A stretch of 64,000 nt of DNA from UBA4732 sp963823075. Lineage in GTDB: Bacteria > Planctomycetota > Planctomycetia > Gemmatales > Gemmataceae. Under the pieces are notes generated by a model that worked only from the letters and a program-made list of their open reading frames with translations, did not search any database and was not told the DNA's origin. Positions 35,136 to 44,324 of the stretch are shown here, one piece after another; within the stretch, counting starts at the first letter, position 1, and each line of letters opens with the position of its first letter. A program made the translations under genes and the position numbers. The stretch is from positions 186,001 to 250,000 of the forward strand of contig CAWGKE010000014.1 of NCBI GenBank assembly GCA_963823075.1, read 5' to 3'.

Positions 35136-36072
35136 CTATTTTTCGTAGATGGCCAGCACGTTCATATCCGGCTCGGATTTCAGCGTTCCAACCAGCCGGA
35201 TGCCGTGTTTGAACCCGCGTTTGATTAGGTAATAGGCAAGGTTACCGGTGTCATACATGCCGCCTGGGCATATGTGCAGGTGCAGGGTGTCCCCCTCCTT
35301 GGTCAGCGGTAGGCGGTAGTCGATCCAGTGGATGCGGCCGTGCTGCGTGGCCGCCGCCTCGACGGCGAGCATCGCCTGCGTGGCACGAAATTCTCTTGAA
35401 CCAGCCCCAGTAAGCCTTGCGCTCTTGCATGCAGCTCGTCGGCCTTCGGGAACCTGTCTGGCTCGGGGTACTCCGGCGGTCGCTCTCCGTTCTTCTTAGT
35501 CAGCGTGGGGTAGAGGAGTGTGATAGCCCCGTCGGAAAACTCGGCGGCGGTGGGAATGAATTTCACGCCTGGGGGCAGGTCCAGGAAGGCGAGGGCGCGG
35601 GGCAGCGCCGACGTGGTCTCCGGGCGTGCGCCAAGCTGTGTCTTCCGGCCGAGCAGCCAGGAACAGGCGGTCCGCCAGGTTGACCATGTAGTGAATGGCC
35701 AGCTGCACGAGTTGCCGCGGCGGGTTGGAGATTGGTGAGAATTCGATGCCCTTTTCCTCGCTTGTCCCGGTGCCGGTCTTGCCCGCGGCCTCCCCCTCTC
35801 CGTGAACCTTGAACTGAAGGAAGGGGAAGACCGTAGCGAGAGCGGTGAGCAGGGTCGATGGCGTCATTTCCGCCCCGCCGCTGACCTTGGCCGCAATCTC
35901 CTTCGCCGTGGAACTGCTGACGCGGATAGATCGTCTTTCCCTCGACGCTCTGGGGGCGCACTACGGCGTCATAGAACTGAGCGACTTGGCCGCCGTCGAT
36001 GAAGAGGGGCGCGTCGGCGAGCCAGAGGAGGTCCTGGGGGAAGGCGGTAGCCAGGGGGGTGCTGTGACTCAT
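35136..36072 (-). pseudogene. Decayed gene, DUF6414-like, in four frames
   Basis: Four successive frames on one strand make one protein of about 310 residues. It begins MSHSTPLATAFPQDLLWLAD and ALFIDGGQVAQFYDAVV; then MTPSTLLTALATVFPFLQF and QLVQLAIHYMVNLADRLF; then VKFIPTAAEFSDGAITLLYPTL; and ends HWIDYRLPLTKEGDTLHLHICPGGMYDTGNLAYYLIKRGFKHGIRLVGTLKSEPDMNVLAI in the last frame (quoted as key words HWIDYRL, LHICPGGMYDTG, NVLAIYEK). The pattern recalls DUF6414 proteins, but I am not certain. At least three frameshifts. Confidence 0.55.
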
Positions 36073-36752
36073 AACGGCGTCCCTTGGGTGCCGGGTTAGG
36101 GGCGTGCGTGGGACCGAACCTAATGTGCATTATCGCCACCGCGCGGCCCGCTCTGCAATGACAGATGCGTCTGTATGCAATGAAATCCCTCGATCCGCAA
36201 CGAAAATCGCCTTCCGGGAGGAATTACGAGGCGCGGTTGCAACGAGAGGTCGCCTCTCGTTCCGGACTGCCCTATGCCTCGGCTGATCCTGGGGAGGATG
36301 CCCCTCTCGGGGACGATCTCCTTCACGAGGTGGCCGAGTTCGACCTCAACATGCACCAGCCTGACACCTCATGCTAGCTGGCCGCCTCCGTCCGGTGTTC
36401 GCCGGCCCGCTTGCTGAGGGGACGGAGGACCACCGGGAAGGTTCAGCCCACAATATCACTCTGATCCCGCCGTTGCTCCAGCCTCTTTACGAGCAGGCAG
36501 AGCCAGCCAGGCGTAAAGACTTCCAAACCCGCTGCCTCGACAGCTGGGACCGCTTGCTTCAGACGCGCGTCGGCGGGGTCCGAGAGTTGACGCTTTCTCT
36601 TGCTTCGGGATGGGTAGACTCATCGCCGCTTGCGCCGCTCACTCCGCCTCGCTGGCGAATGGCCCGAGGGTCCGTTCTACGATGCCGGCGTCTGGACAAG
36701 CACGGGACACTGGTTGCGTCCATGCTGAACCGGCATCCGTCCGGAATGGAAA
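36073..36752. other. 680 bp with no recognisable gene
   Basis: Short frames exist on both strands (for example a 136-codon frame from 36371), but none has a ribosome site, a family motif or consistent codon use. A stretch around 36280-36360 translates as ADPGEDAPLGDDLLHEVAEFDLNMHQ, which looks protein-like, so this may be the worn remains of a gene. Nothing further can be supported. Confidence 0.4.
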
Positions 36753-36784
36753 CTGTCAGAAAAACGTGGTCGATTTTCTGACAG
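36753..36784. promoter_or_regulatory. Palindromic operator 1 of the AbiE operon
   Basis: CTGTCAGAAAA and TTTTCTGACAG, 10 bases apart, make a 32-bp palindrome about 120 bp before abiEi. The same half-site occurs in operator 2. Paired inverted repeats upstream of abiEi are known binding sites for AbiEi-type antitoxins. Confidence 0.7.
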
Positions 36785-36864
36785 GAGATTTCCGCAAGTA
36801 TTGGCCGAATAGCAACTTGTTTCAAATAAGCACCATCAGAAATCATGAATTCATGTCTTGCCTT

Positions 36865-36896
36865 CTGTCAGGAAAAGAGGTACACTTTTCTGACAG
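36865..36896. promoter_or_regulatory. Palindromic operator 2 of the AbiE operon
   Basis: CTGTCAGGAAAAG and the near-complement ACTTTTCTGACAG form a second 32-bp palindrome, 112 bp after operator 1, ending 11 bases before the abiEi ATG. Its right arm runs directly into the ribosome site CAGGAGA, so a bound repressor would also cover translation signals in the DNA. Confidence 0.75.
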
Positions 36897-36907
36897 GAGA
36901 TGAGCCT

Positions 36908-37537
36908 ATGGACGCGAGTATTCAGGACACAATCGTTGATCGACTGCACCGCCAGGGGCGGGGTAAGGTATTCACACCAAAAGACTTTCTGGACATCGGG
37001 AGCCGCGAGGCGGTCGATCAGGCCCTGTCGCGGCTTGCCAGGGCGGGGACGGTGCAGCGGCTCGGCCGCGGCCTCTACTGCTACCCGAAGATCAACAAGC
37101 GGCTGGGGATCGCCATTCCCCCAGATGTCGATGAGATCGCGGATGCGCTTGCCCGCCAGACCGGAAGCCGGATCGCTCCCTCGGGAGCGACGGCCGCGAA
37201 CCGCCTCGGGCTTTCAACGCAGGTTCCTGCGAAGCCAGTGTACCTTACCGACGGCCGAAGCCGCCGGGTGCGGGTCGGCAACGTCGTCGTCGTGGTCAAG
37301 CACGTGTCTCCCAAAGAACTGCCGGTCGGCAACCGAACCAGCGCGACGGTGTTGCAGGCGCTGCGGCATCTCGGCAAGGACGCGGTCGATTCAACCGTCG
37401 TCAGCCGAATCCGCAAGGCCCTGTCGCCCAGGAATCGGTCCCGGTTGTTGCAGGATGCCCGTTATACGACCGACTGGATCGCGGATGCGGTGCGGAAGAT
37501 CGCCGGGGAGCAAGTGGAGGCGGTGAGTCATGGATGA
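36908..37537 (+). CDS. abiEi: AbiEi-type antitoxin (DUF6088), transcriptional repressor
   Basis: 209 residues from MDASIQDTIVDRLHRQGRGK. The N-terminal winged helix (KVFTPKDFLDIGSREAVDQALSRLARAGTVQRLGRGLYCYP) is the typical AbiEi/DUF6088 DNA-binding domain. The C-terminal part (ALARQTGSRIAPSGATAANRLGLSTQVP and on) is the antitoxin domain. It should repress its own operon through the two palindromes upstream and counter the AbiEii toxin. Overlaps abiEii by 8 bp. A longer frame from 36845 would run through operator 2 and has no ribosome site. Confidence 0.92.
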   Translation: MDASIQDTIVDRLHRQGRGKVFTPKDFLDIGSREAVDQALSRLARAGTVQRLGRGLYCYPKINKRLGIAIPPDVDEIADALARQTGSRIAPSGATAANRLGLSTQVPAKPVYLTDGRSRRVRVGNVVVVVKHVSPKELPVGNRTSATVLQALRHLGKDAVDSTVVSRIRKALSPRNRSRLLQDARYTTDWIADAVRKIAGEQVEAVSHG

Positions 37538-38564
37538 CGTTGCCCGACTGCCGGCCAGCGACCGAACGGACCTGTTCGCGGCGACTGCTGATCGGCGCGG
37601 GCTGAACACTGAAATCATCGAGAAGGACTTCTGGGTCTGCTGGACGCTCAAGCGGCTCTTCACCCTGCCCAACCCGCCCGCAGGCTTGCTCTTCAAGGGC
37701 GGCACCTCGCTGTCCAAGGTGTTCGGGGTCATCGAACGGTTTTCGGAAGATGTGGACCTGTCATTCGACCGGGCCGGGTTGGGCTTCGGCGGTGAAAGCG
37801 ACCCGCTTAACGCTACTACGGGAAAACAACGCAAGCACGGCCTTGAAGCGCTGACCGAAACTTGCCAGCGGGTCATCCGCGAACGGTTCCTGCCCCAACT
37901 TACGGTCGTGTTCCGCGATGCCCTGGGTGAACCGCCCTCGACGACGTGGGGTGTGGAACTGGCCGAAGATGACCCGGACGGTCAGACACTGCTGTTCCGC
38001 TACCCGGCGGCCATGCGGTCTCGCTCCGCCGATGAGCCGGCCTATATCCGGCCGGTCGTGCGGCTGGAGATTGGGGCGCGGTCGGACCACTGGCCGGCAG
38101 TCGAGGCGACGGTCACGCCTTACGCGGCGGCGGATTTCCCCGATGTGTTCAAGGAACCGGCGTGCAAAGTTCACGTCCTGGCCGCCGAGCGGACGTTCTG
38201 GGAGAAGGCAACGGTGCTGCACATGTGGCACCACGCCCCGGCGGACAAGAAGTTCCGGGATCGGCAGTCGCGGCATTACTACGACGTGGTGCGGTTGTAC
38301 GAGCACGAGTTGGGAAAGGCCGCTATCAAGGACACCGACCTGTTGCTGAAGGTCGCCCGGCACAAGGAAGTATTCTTCCCCGCGGCCTGGGCGCGGTACG
38401 CCGATGCCAAGCCGGGCACGCTGCGAATCGTGCCTCCGGACGCCCGCCTGCCGGAGTTGGAGCAGGACTACCGAAAGATGCAGGAAATGATCTTCGGCGA
38501 ACCGCCTGCCTTTGAGCACCTGCTCGAAGTGCTGCGGCAAATCGAACGCGATATCAACGGCTAG
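37530..38564 (+). CDS. abiEii: AbiEii nucleotidyltransferase toxin
   Basis: 344 residues, intact. The polymerase-beta-like nucleotidyltransferase core is LLFKGGTSLSKVFGVIERFSEDVDLSFD: GGTSLSK is the nucleotide-binding motif and the D-x-D-type pair is in EDVDLSF. A conserved later motif is ERTFWEKATVLHMWHH. AbiEii/MenT-type toxins transfer nucleotides, typically to tRNA acceptor stems, and stop growth, as in phage abortive infection; GTP binding was shown for the family. Forms a type IV-like toxin-antitoxin operon with AbiEi. Confidence 0.94.
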   Translation: MDDVARLPASDRTDLFAATADRRGLNTEIIEKDFWVCWTLKRLFTLPNPPAGLLFKGGTSLSKVFGVIERFSEDVDLSFDRAGLGFGGESDPLNATTGKQRKHGLEALTETCQRVIRERFLPQLTVVFRDALGEPPSTTWGVELAEDDPDGQTLLFRYPAAMRSRSADEPAYIRPVVRLEIGARSDHWPAVEATVTPYAAADFPDVFKEPACKVHVLAAERTFWEKATVLHMWHHAPADKKFRDRQSRHYYDVVRLYEHELGKAAIKDTDLLLKVARHKEVFFPAAWARYADAKPGTLRIVPPDARLPELEQDYRKMQEMIFGEPPAFEHLLEVLRQIERDING

Positions 38565-38831
38565 CGCTACCAGTAGCGAGAAGCGTGGCCTGGTGTTAGA
38601 CGACCGTCATCCGCGCGGCGGCGCATTTCCGCGCGGGGCCTGCGCGAGGCGACATCGAGAAGGATTGCTTTGTCAAGGAATCCCTGTCAAGGCTGTTCCG
38701 GAGGCGGTATCGGCACCCGGACCCCGTGGCGTGCCTACTCTGGCATATTGACCCGCGATCGGCTACTCTTGCGGGATGGAGGGCAGCCCATGTTCGCCTG
38801 ATGAGGACGTTGAGCAAAAGGAAAAGAGTGA

Positions 38832-39497
38832 ATGAACGAAAAGGCGATCGTGATTTATTCGGGCGGCCTTGACTCGACGACCCTGCTCTACCACCTTCGT
38901 AACGCCGGGTACGAGTTGAAGGCCTTGTCGGTCAACTACGGTCAGCGACACCTGCACCGCGAGTTAGGTGCCGCCACGGCCGTCTGTCGCCGAATCGGCG
39001 TCGATCAGAGCGTCCTCGACCTTACCTCACTCGTGAGTTTCTTCGGACAGAACAGCTTGACGAATCTTTCGGTGGATGTGCCGGAAAGGCCATATGCACA
39101 GTCCACCATCCCGCTCACGACCGTGCCAAACCGGAACATGATCCTCCTGTCCGTGGGGATCGCTTGGGCGGTGAGCCTCTCGTTCGACGCGGTGGCCTTC
39201 GGCGCTCACTCTGGCCCGCGGACTAACTACCCTGACTGCTCGCCTGGCTTCGCCGAAGCGATGGATGGTGCGGCACGCCAGTGCGACGAGCGGAATATCT
39301 CCGTACTCGCCCCATTTGTCACTTGGGGCAAGGGCGACATCGTGCGGCGAGGGGTTGAATTGGGCGTACCGTTTGAGTTGACTTGGTCCTGCTACAAGGG
39401 TGGAGAGAAACACTGCGGGCAGTGCGGAACATGCATCGACCGCCAGGAGGCCTTCAAGAAATGCGGACTTACGGATCCTGCGGAGTACGAACGCTGA
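38832..39497 (+). CDS. queC: 7-cyano-7-deazaguanine (preQ0) synthase QueC
   Basis: 221 residues. The ATP-pyrophosphatase P-loop SGGLDS is at residues 10-15, followed by ALSVNYGQRHLHRE, VPNRNMILLSVGIAWA, and the C-terminal zinc site SCYKGGEKHCGQCGTC. QueC converts 7-carboxy-7-deazaguanine and ammonia to preQ0 with ATP. Within a Dpd island it supplies preQ0 for DNA modification; queD, queE and folE are not in the window. The ribosome site AAAGGAAAAGAG is present. It runs convergent to the DGQHR gene. Confidence 0.96.
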   Translation: MNEKAIVIYSGGLDSTTLLYHLRNAGYELKALSVNYGQRHLHRELGAATAVCRRIGVDQSVLDLTSLVSFFGQNSLTNLSVDVPERPYAQSTIPLTTVPNRNMILLSVGIAWAVSLSFDAVAFGAHSGPRTNYPDCSPGFAEAMDGAARQCDERNISVLAPFVTWGKGDIVRRGVELGVPFELTWSCYKGGEKHCGQCGTCIDRQEAFKKCGLTDPAEYER

Positions 39498-39512
39498 CCC
39501 ACAGGCGAAGGC

Positions 39513-40667
39513 TCAATTGGACGTAGGCTCTTCGTCGGCAAGATGGTCGAGTTGATTCACGTCGATCAGGCCCATTCCTTCATACCAAGGGATTTCCGCA
39601 CGCTTGTTCCTCGCGACGAGCGACAGGGCCTCCATAACGAGATCTCGACCAACACGCGTGTCGAGGCTGCTCGCTGTCCAACCGACGGTCCAGAACTGCT
39701 CCTCCTGGAAAGTGAGCAGTTGATTGACCCGTTTCCGCACAGCATCCGGATCGGCGATATCGAGTTCGCCCCAGTCGTACGCGGACACCAGAGCGTCGGT
39801 GAGGTAGGCGGACATGCAGACGATTCCCACCTTGCTCAAGAGCCGCGACTTCGTATCTGGCGTCCACGGCTCCGGCCACTTCAGACGAACCGTGTCCCAG
39901 ATCGTGAAGAAGTACGTGACGACCGTTTCCTCGTCGTTGAATTCACGAACCTTCCGCCGCTGAATGTCGGCAACCGCGGCTTCGATGGCCGCAGGCTTCA
40001 CCACTTTCTGATCAGTGCGGTTTGACGGCCAGTCGATGAACCCGCGGAACGGACTGGCCTCGTCATTGTCAGCGAAGCCGACGTACTCGTAGCGTGGATC
40101 GAGGTTCAGCCGGACTTTGCGCAGGCGATCATCGAGATCCTCCTTCTTGTAGTCGAGGGCAAGCGCACGGATGTGGTCGGTCGAGACCTTGGAAGCCTTG
40201 TTGTTTATCACCAGGAACTGGAACGCGATCTCCATGTCATTCGCGCCGAGCAGGGCGATGACGTTCACCCGCAGGTTCGGATCGAGTTCGGTCATGCCGA
40301 GAACCCTGTGCTGTCCATCGACAATGAACCCTGGCTTCTTGCCCTCTTCATACGTGATTGTGAGTAACTGGAGTTCAGGTGGAGCCTTCTTCCCCACCGG
40401 CTTGAACGCCTCCGGTGGGAGGTTCAAGTTCACGATGATGCCGCTGGGAATCGTGTTCCGTGGGTCGAGTTCGAGGAATCGGCGCACCGCAAGCAGCTTC
40501 GACTTGTTCACCGCCCGCTGCGGGGCACCGGGTTGATCGGTGAGCCTCTTGATGTCTGCCCACTTGAGGATGTCGCCGACGTGCGCGGCGAAGGCGCAGA
40601 ATTCAGGGCTCTGTTCCCCCGCACGTTGAGAGTGAACGATGCACGGATAGATGATCGACTCAGGCAT
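39513..40667 (-). CDS. DGQHR-domain protein (DndB/DpdB-related)
   Basis: 384 residues from MPESIIYPCIVHSQRAGEQ behind AGGAG. The diagnostic motif is FIVDGQHRVLGMTEL, preceded by IPSGIIVNLNLPPEAF and followed by FQFLVINNKASKVSTDHI. DGQHR proteins include DndB (repressor of phosphorothioation genes) and DpdB. This one differs from the two DpdB-like copies at 60858 and 63259. It is the last gene of the minus-strand Dpd operon, 13 bases after the HNH gene. It may regulate the locus or act with the nuclease; both are inferences. Confidence 0.88.
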   Translation of the reverse strand: MPESIIYPCIVHSQRAGEQSPEFCAFAAHVGDILKWADIKRLTDQPGAPQRAVNKSKLLAVRRFLELDPRNTIPSGIIVNLNLPPEAFKPVGKKAPPELQLLTITYEEGKKPGFIVDGQHRVLGMTELDPNLRVNVIALLGANDMEIAFQFLVINNKASKVSTDHIRALALDYKKEDLDDRLRKVRLNLDPRYEYVGFADNDEASPFRGFIDWPSNRTDQKVVKPAAIEAAVADIQRRKVREFNDEETVVTYFFTIWDTVRLKWPEPWTPDTKSRLLSKVGIVCMSAYLTDALVSAYDWGELDIADPDAVRKRVNQLLTFQEEQFWTVGWTASSLDTRVGRDLVMEALSLVARNKRAEIPWYEGMGLIDVNQLDHLADEEPTSN

Positions 40668-40680
40668 GGGGTTTGCTCCT

Positions 40681-41514
40681 TCAGACCAATGGTACTTGTT
40701 CGTCGTGGTTTTCGAGGTTGAAGAAATCGCCAGCATCGTGCTGGGTTACAATCCGGACGTCAGTCCAGGGACCAATCTCCATGAAGGCCGTTTTGAGAGT
40801 CTTGTTATGCAAGGCGGCGTACGTCTGTGCGGCCCGATAGTGCATGGCGAATTTGTAGATATTGTCGATCTCCCGGAGGTTGTTTGCCTTCGGTCCAACG
40901 CCCAGGACGAGCGCCTGCACGTTCACCTGTGACCAGCTGGCGAAGTCCCGTTTGATCCGTGAATTGCAGTCGGCGCAGCAGGGCAGGAAGTTGTCTTCGA
41001 TGCTGTCCCCGCCGTACATTCGTGGCCAGACGTGTTCGCACGTATATGTGAAGCGTTGGTGCGTTCGGGTGAAATCCAACGCGGCCTGACACATGTAGCA
41101 GTGCGGGTGCTGACGCTGAGCCCACCTCTCGAACCGGTTGAGGAGACCATCAGACGCGGGCCGCCGCGCGACAACGACGGCTTGTTCTGCCAGACGGTAG
41201 ACGCGGTTAACTCGCTCCCCCCTCTGTCCGATCGTGTCCTGGATGAAGTCCTCATAGGCTTGTTGGAACAACGGATCGCTCACCGGGTTCCGATCAGCGA
41301 ACGACGACCCCGCGACGACCAACCGACCGGTGAGGTTCACCGCTGCAATCTGCTGGAAGAGATCGATAAGTTCTAACGCTCGGCCGGTCGCTTTAAGCGT
41401 TTCCCGCGCTTCTTCCCAGGCCTGCGTGTCGATGAATTCGGAGCGCAGATGGAGGTAGAGTTTCTCGCCAGCAGTGACGCCGTCGTACCGGTACAGCAGT
41501 CGCTTCAACCGCAT
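40681..41514 (-). CDS. HNH-type nuclease protein
   Basis: 277 residues. A structural zinc site (CYMC ... CCADC) encloses the HNH core: TYTCEHVWPRMYGGDSIEDNFLPCCADCNSRIKRDF, where E-H and the Asn between give the HNH pattern. The first 130 residues are helical with no known motif (FIDTQAWEEARETLKATGRA). It follows dpdD by 28 bases and precedes the DGQHR gene by 13, so all are one operon. HNH proteins cut DNA; here it may add restriction to the Dpd system. It is not one of the Dpd proteins I know. Confidence 0.85.
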   Translation of the reverse strand: MRLKRLLYRYDGVTAGEKLYLHLRSEFIDTQAWEEARETLKATGRALELIDLFQQIAAVNLTGRLVVAGSSFADRNPVSDPLFQQAYEDFIQDTIGQRGERVNRVYRLAEQAVVVARRPASDGLLNRFERWAQRQHPHCYMCQAALDFTRTHQRFTYTCEHVWPRMYGGDSIEDNFLPCCADCNSRIKRDFASWSQVNVQALVLGVGPKANNLREIDNIYKFAMHYRAAQTYAALHNKTLKTAFMEIGPWTDVRIVTQHDAGDFFNLENHDEQVPLV

Positions 41515-41542
41515 GGAACACTTCCCATCTTGAAGCAGAGAC

Positions 41543-43797
41543 TCAGCGTACCCTCAGATGCTCACGGACGGCACGCAGCAGGCTCGCTGCTCCCTTGCCA
41601 CTCGGGCGAAGCGTCGGCCTGTCTTCGGGCCGGTTCGCGGCAATGCAGGCCGTCGCGGCGTGTTTCGCGCTGCCGATCGCGACGAGGAAGAGGTCGGCCT
41701 GCCGAGCAAGCTGCTTGAGCCGGCTGGTCGCCACAAGGTCATGGCAGAGGTTCACCCGCACGCCCGGAGCCCGCGATTCCAGGACGGTCTTGAATTGCTT
41801 GCCCGCGCTCTCGGTGAGTGTGTATACCGCAACTGACATGGTATTCAGGGCGGCGAGCATGTCACCGGCCTGAACCGCTTCGGCTGGAGCGGCGGCCGGC
41901 AGGTATTGACCGAGGAGGTCCGTCTCACCCAGGTCCGCGGCCGAGAGCCGCAGCAACTCCCATTGTTCCGGTTCGACATACCGCATGAAGGTCGTCACGC
42001 GATCAAGGAGCGCGACGAAGAACGAACGCCGCGCCATCGTGTCGGCGCAAGGATGAGAGACGAGCAGCGCCAGTGCGTCGATCGCCCAGTCAAGCGTCAC
42101 CGGAGCGGCGAACCTCGCCCACAGCTCCTTCAGGTAGGTTACGATTTCGCCGTACTCACCTTGGGCGGCCGTGCCGAGCGTGAGTGCAGCGTCGAGCAGT
42201 TCGTTCCACACGACGAGGTCGGCACGGCCTCCCTCAGTGCTAAAGAAGAGGAGGTCGAGGAGATGGCGGTATACGGCCTTCAGCGCGGGGTTGGGCCAGG
42301 CCGAATCCTTCTGGAAGAAGGCAAGCAGATGGGGAAGGCACTCACGCAGCACGTGCTCGGCGGCCTGGGACCGCGCCTCCCCGAGTTTGGCCGCGAGTTG
42401 GCCCGCGGCCTCCGGCTGTGCAAGGAACTTGGCGACCGACCATTCATCCGCGGCACGACGGGCGATCTCGTGCGAGCCATTTCGTCCTCCGTGGCGGTCG
42501 AGGTGATCGAGCCAGGAAGTCCAGTCTACCGGCACGGGCTGGGATTCACCCTCCTCGGTGGTTTGGCCCGACGCATCCTCCTGCACGTTGTCCCAGAGTT
42601 GTTGATTCACCCGCCTGGTGAGAAAGGCATCTCTTTCCGCCTCGCCCAGGCCGTTCACGGCCGCGACGGCCGCTGCCTTCGCATCCAGTGTCCCCAGTTC
42701 AAAGGCACATTCACAGAGTAGGCGGGCTTGCAGGGCCGACGGGGGAGCAGCCTTGGCCAGCGCGAATGCGCGGTCGAAGTTGCTTCGTAGCGCTGCCTCG
42801 CCTGCGAGGGCGAGTACGTCGCCCTCGACCATGGGGGCGGGTGCGGGGCCAGCCAGCGCCCCGATCTGTTTGAGATATTCCCGGTCCTCGGAGCCGAGAT
42901 CCGCGAGTGTGAGGAGTTCGTCGCGGAGGAGCAGGTCGGGAGGATCCTGGCCGACCGACAGGAGCATGAATGCCTTCACCGTTTCTGGCGAATGCATTCC
43001 GGCACGGGATGCCAGGAGGAAGCCGAAGCGACCGACAACATCGGTGCGGAACGCCGCCACTGCCCCTGGCGGGTCGGGCGGATCCTCGAAGCGGGCCAGG
43101 TGCGTGTGGTAGACCGCTCGCAGCAGGGCCTCTGTGACCGCGGCAGGCCGGCGGAGTCGCAACAGATCGGGGAGTTCGGGGAGCGCGAGCAGGTCGGCCC
43201 AACGGCGAAAGGCCGCGAGCAGCTGCACCCGAAGGTAGAGCAGGTTCACGCCGTCGAGGTGGTAGTGTTCACGCAGCCGAGTCAGGCACTCCTCGGCGGC
43301 TACGATGTCCCCCGCGTGCAGCGCCATGTAGAAGTCGCGCAGCACCCGGCCGACAGGGGCCGGTGTCGCCCGCTCGCGTGGCTCCGCGCCGTTCCCAGAC
43401 CTTGCGCATCCGCTCAACCGCTCGCCAGATCTCAACCGGGTCCCCGCCGCGGAACTTGTAGGCCCGCCCGGCCGTGAGATCCTGCACCGCCTGGTCGATG
43501 GGGTCGCTGAGGTCGAGCCGCGCCACCTGCCCCCGGAAGGTCGTGTAGGTGGGACCGACGAACGCCGTCAGGCTCTCACCGAGCGCGGTCAGCTGCCGGT
43601 CGTCGAAAGCAAGCCCATACCAGTCCACCACCTTGCCCTCCCGCCAGCAAGGTAACACGGTCGGGATGGACTCGGCGCGGGTGAGTCGCTCAGCCCAGAT
43701 GCGGATCTCCGGCTTGCTGTCCTGCCGTAGTTGGTTAGGGGCGGCGAAGAATCGCCCCAGGAAAGCCTGGATCTCTGGGCGCTAGCGGGTCGCTCAT
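41543..43797 (-). CDS. dpdD: DpdD, Dpd restriction component (two frameshifts)
   Basis: Restored length is about 751 residues. The first frame starts MSDPLAP, a shift near 43780 leads to EIQAFLGRFFAAPNQLRQDSK and VVDWYGLAFDDRQLTALGES, and a shift near 43400 leads to the long third frame to 41543. The protein is helical, with a C-terminal FLVAIGSAKHAATACIAANR motif that resembles a nucleotide-binding or PLD-associated strand. DpdD is needed for restriction in described Dpd systems; its activity is not known. Start overlaps the dpdK stop (ATGA). Confidence 0.78.
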
Positions 43798-44324
43798 CGG
43801 ACTTCCCCTCCCCAGCGGTTGGCGAAGAGGATGCGGTTCTCGGCGACGAATGGGGGGTCCACGCTATAGTGGATCGCCTCCTCGTTCAGCGAGATGCCGC
43901 TGAAGGTGAAGTTCATGGATCCCGAGAGGTAGAAACCGTCGCCGAGGATCCCCTTCTCGTGGAGTTCCTGGGCGGAGTGCAGCCGTAGCGGGAACCCCTC
44001 TGGCTCGGCAATGCGCCGCATGCGGTCGAGGAATGCGTCGTTATGGTCGTCGGGCCGGGTTGCGATATGCACCGTGGTCCCAAGCTCCAGGAGCTTGCCC
44101 AGCACCTGGCTCAAGCCGACCTGCATCTCGCCCAGCTTGGCTCCAGGGACAGGAATCCGTTGGACCGGTTGTCGATCACGGGGATATCCGAGACCCACGG
44201 GGAAACGAGCCAGAGACAGCCGCTTGGGCAGAGCAACTCTGCGGTGAACACAACTTGGAGCAGGTCAGGCAGCCTGCCGCGCACTGGCCCGCGTGTGGAT
44301 GATGCGGCTCCGTGCCGTGGTCAT
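43794..44324 (-). CDS. dpdK: DpdK, phospholipase-D-like nuclease (two frameshifts)
   Basis: About 177 residues restored. MTTARSRIIHTRASARQAA, then after a shift near 44275 LPDLLQVVFTAELLCPSGCL and WLVSPWVSDIPVIDNRSNGF, then after a shift near 44150 GAKLGEMQVGLSQVLGKLLE. The catalytic motif is LHEKGILGDGFYLSGSMNFTFSGI (H-x-K and downstream S-x-N), a single HKD-type motif, so a dimer would form the active site. Probably the DNA-cutting subunit. Start overlaps the dpdJ stop (ATGA). Confidence 0.82.

Noticed and set aside
36371..36781. 136-codon frame upstream of AbiE as a gene
   Set aside because: No ribosome site, no family resemblance, and it runs through operator 1.
39513..41514. Phosphorothioation (Dnd) system because of the DndB-like DGQHR protein
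   Set aside because: No dndA, C, D or E is present; the operon context is Dpd.
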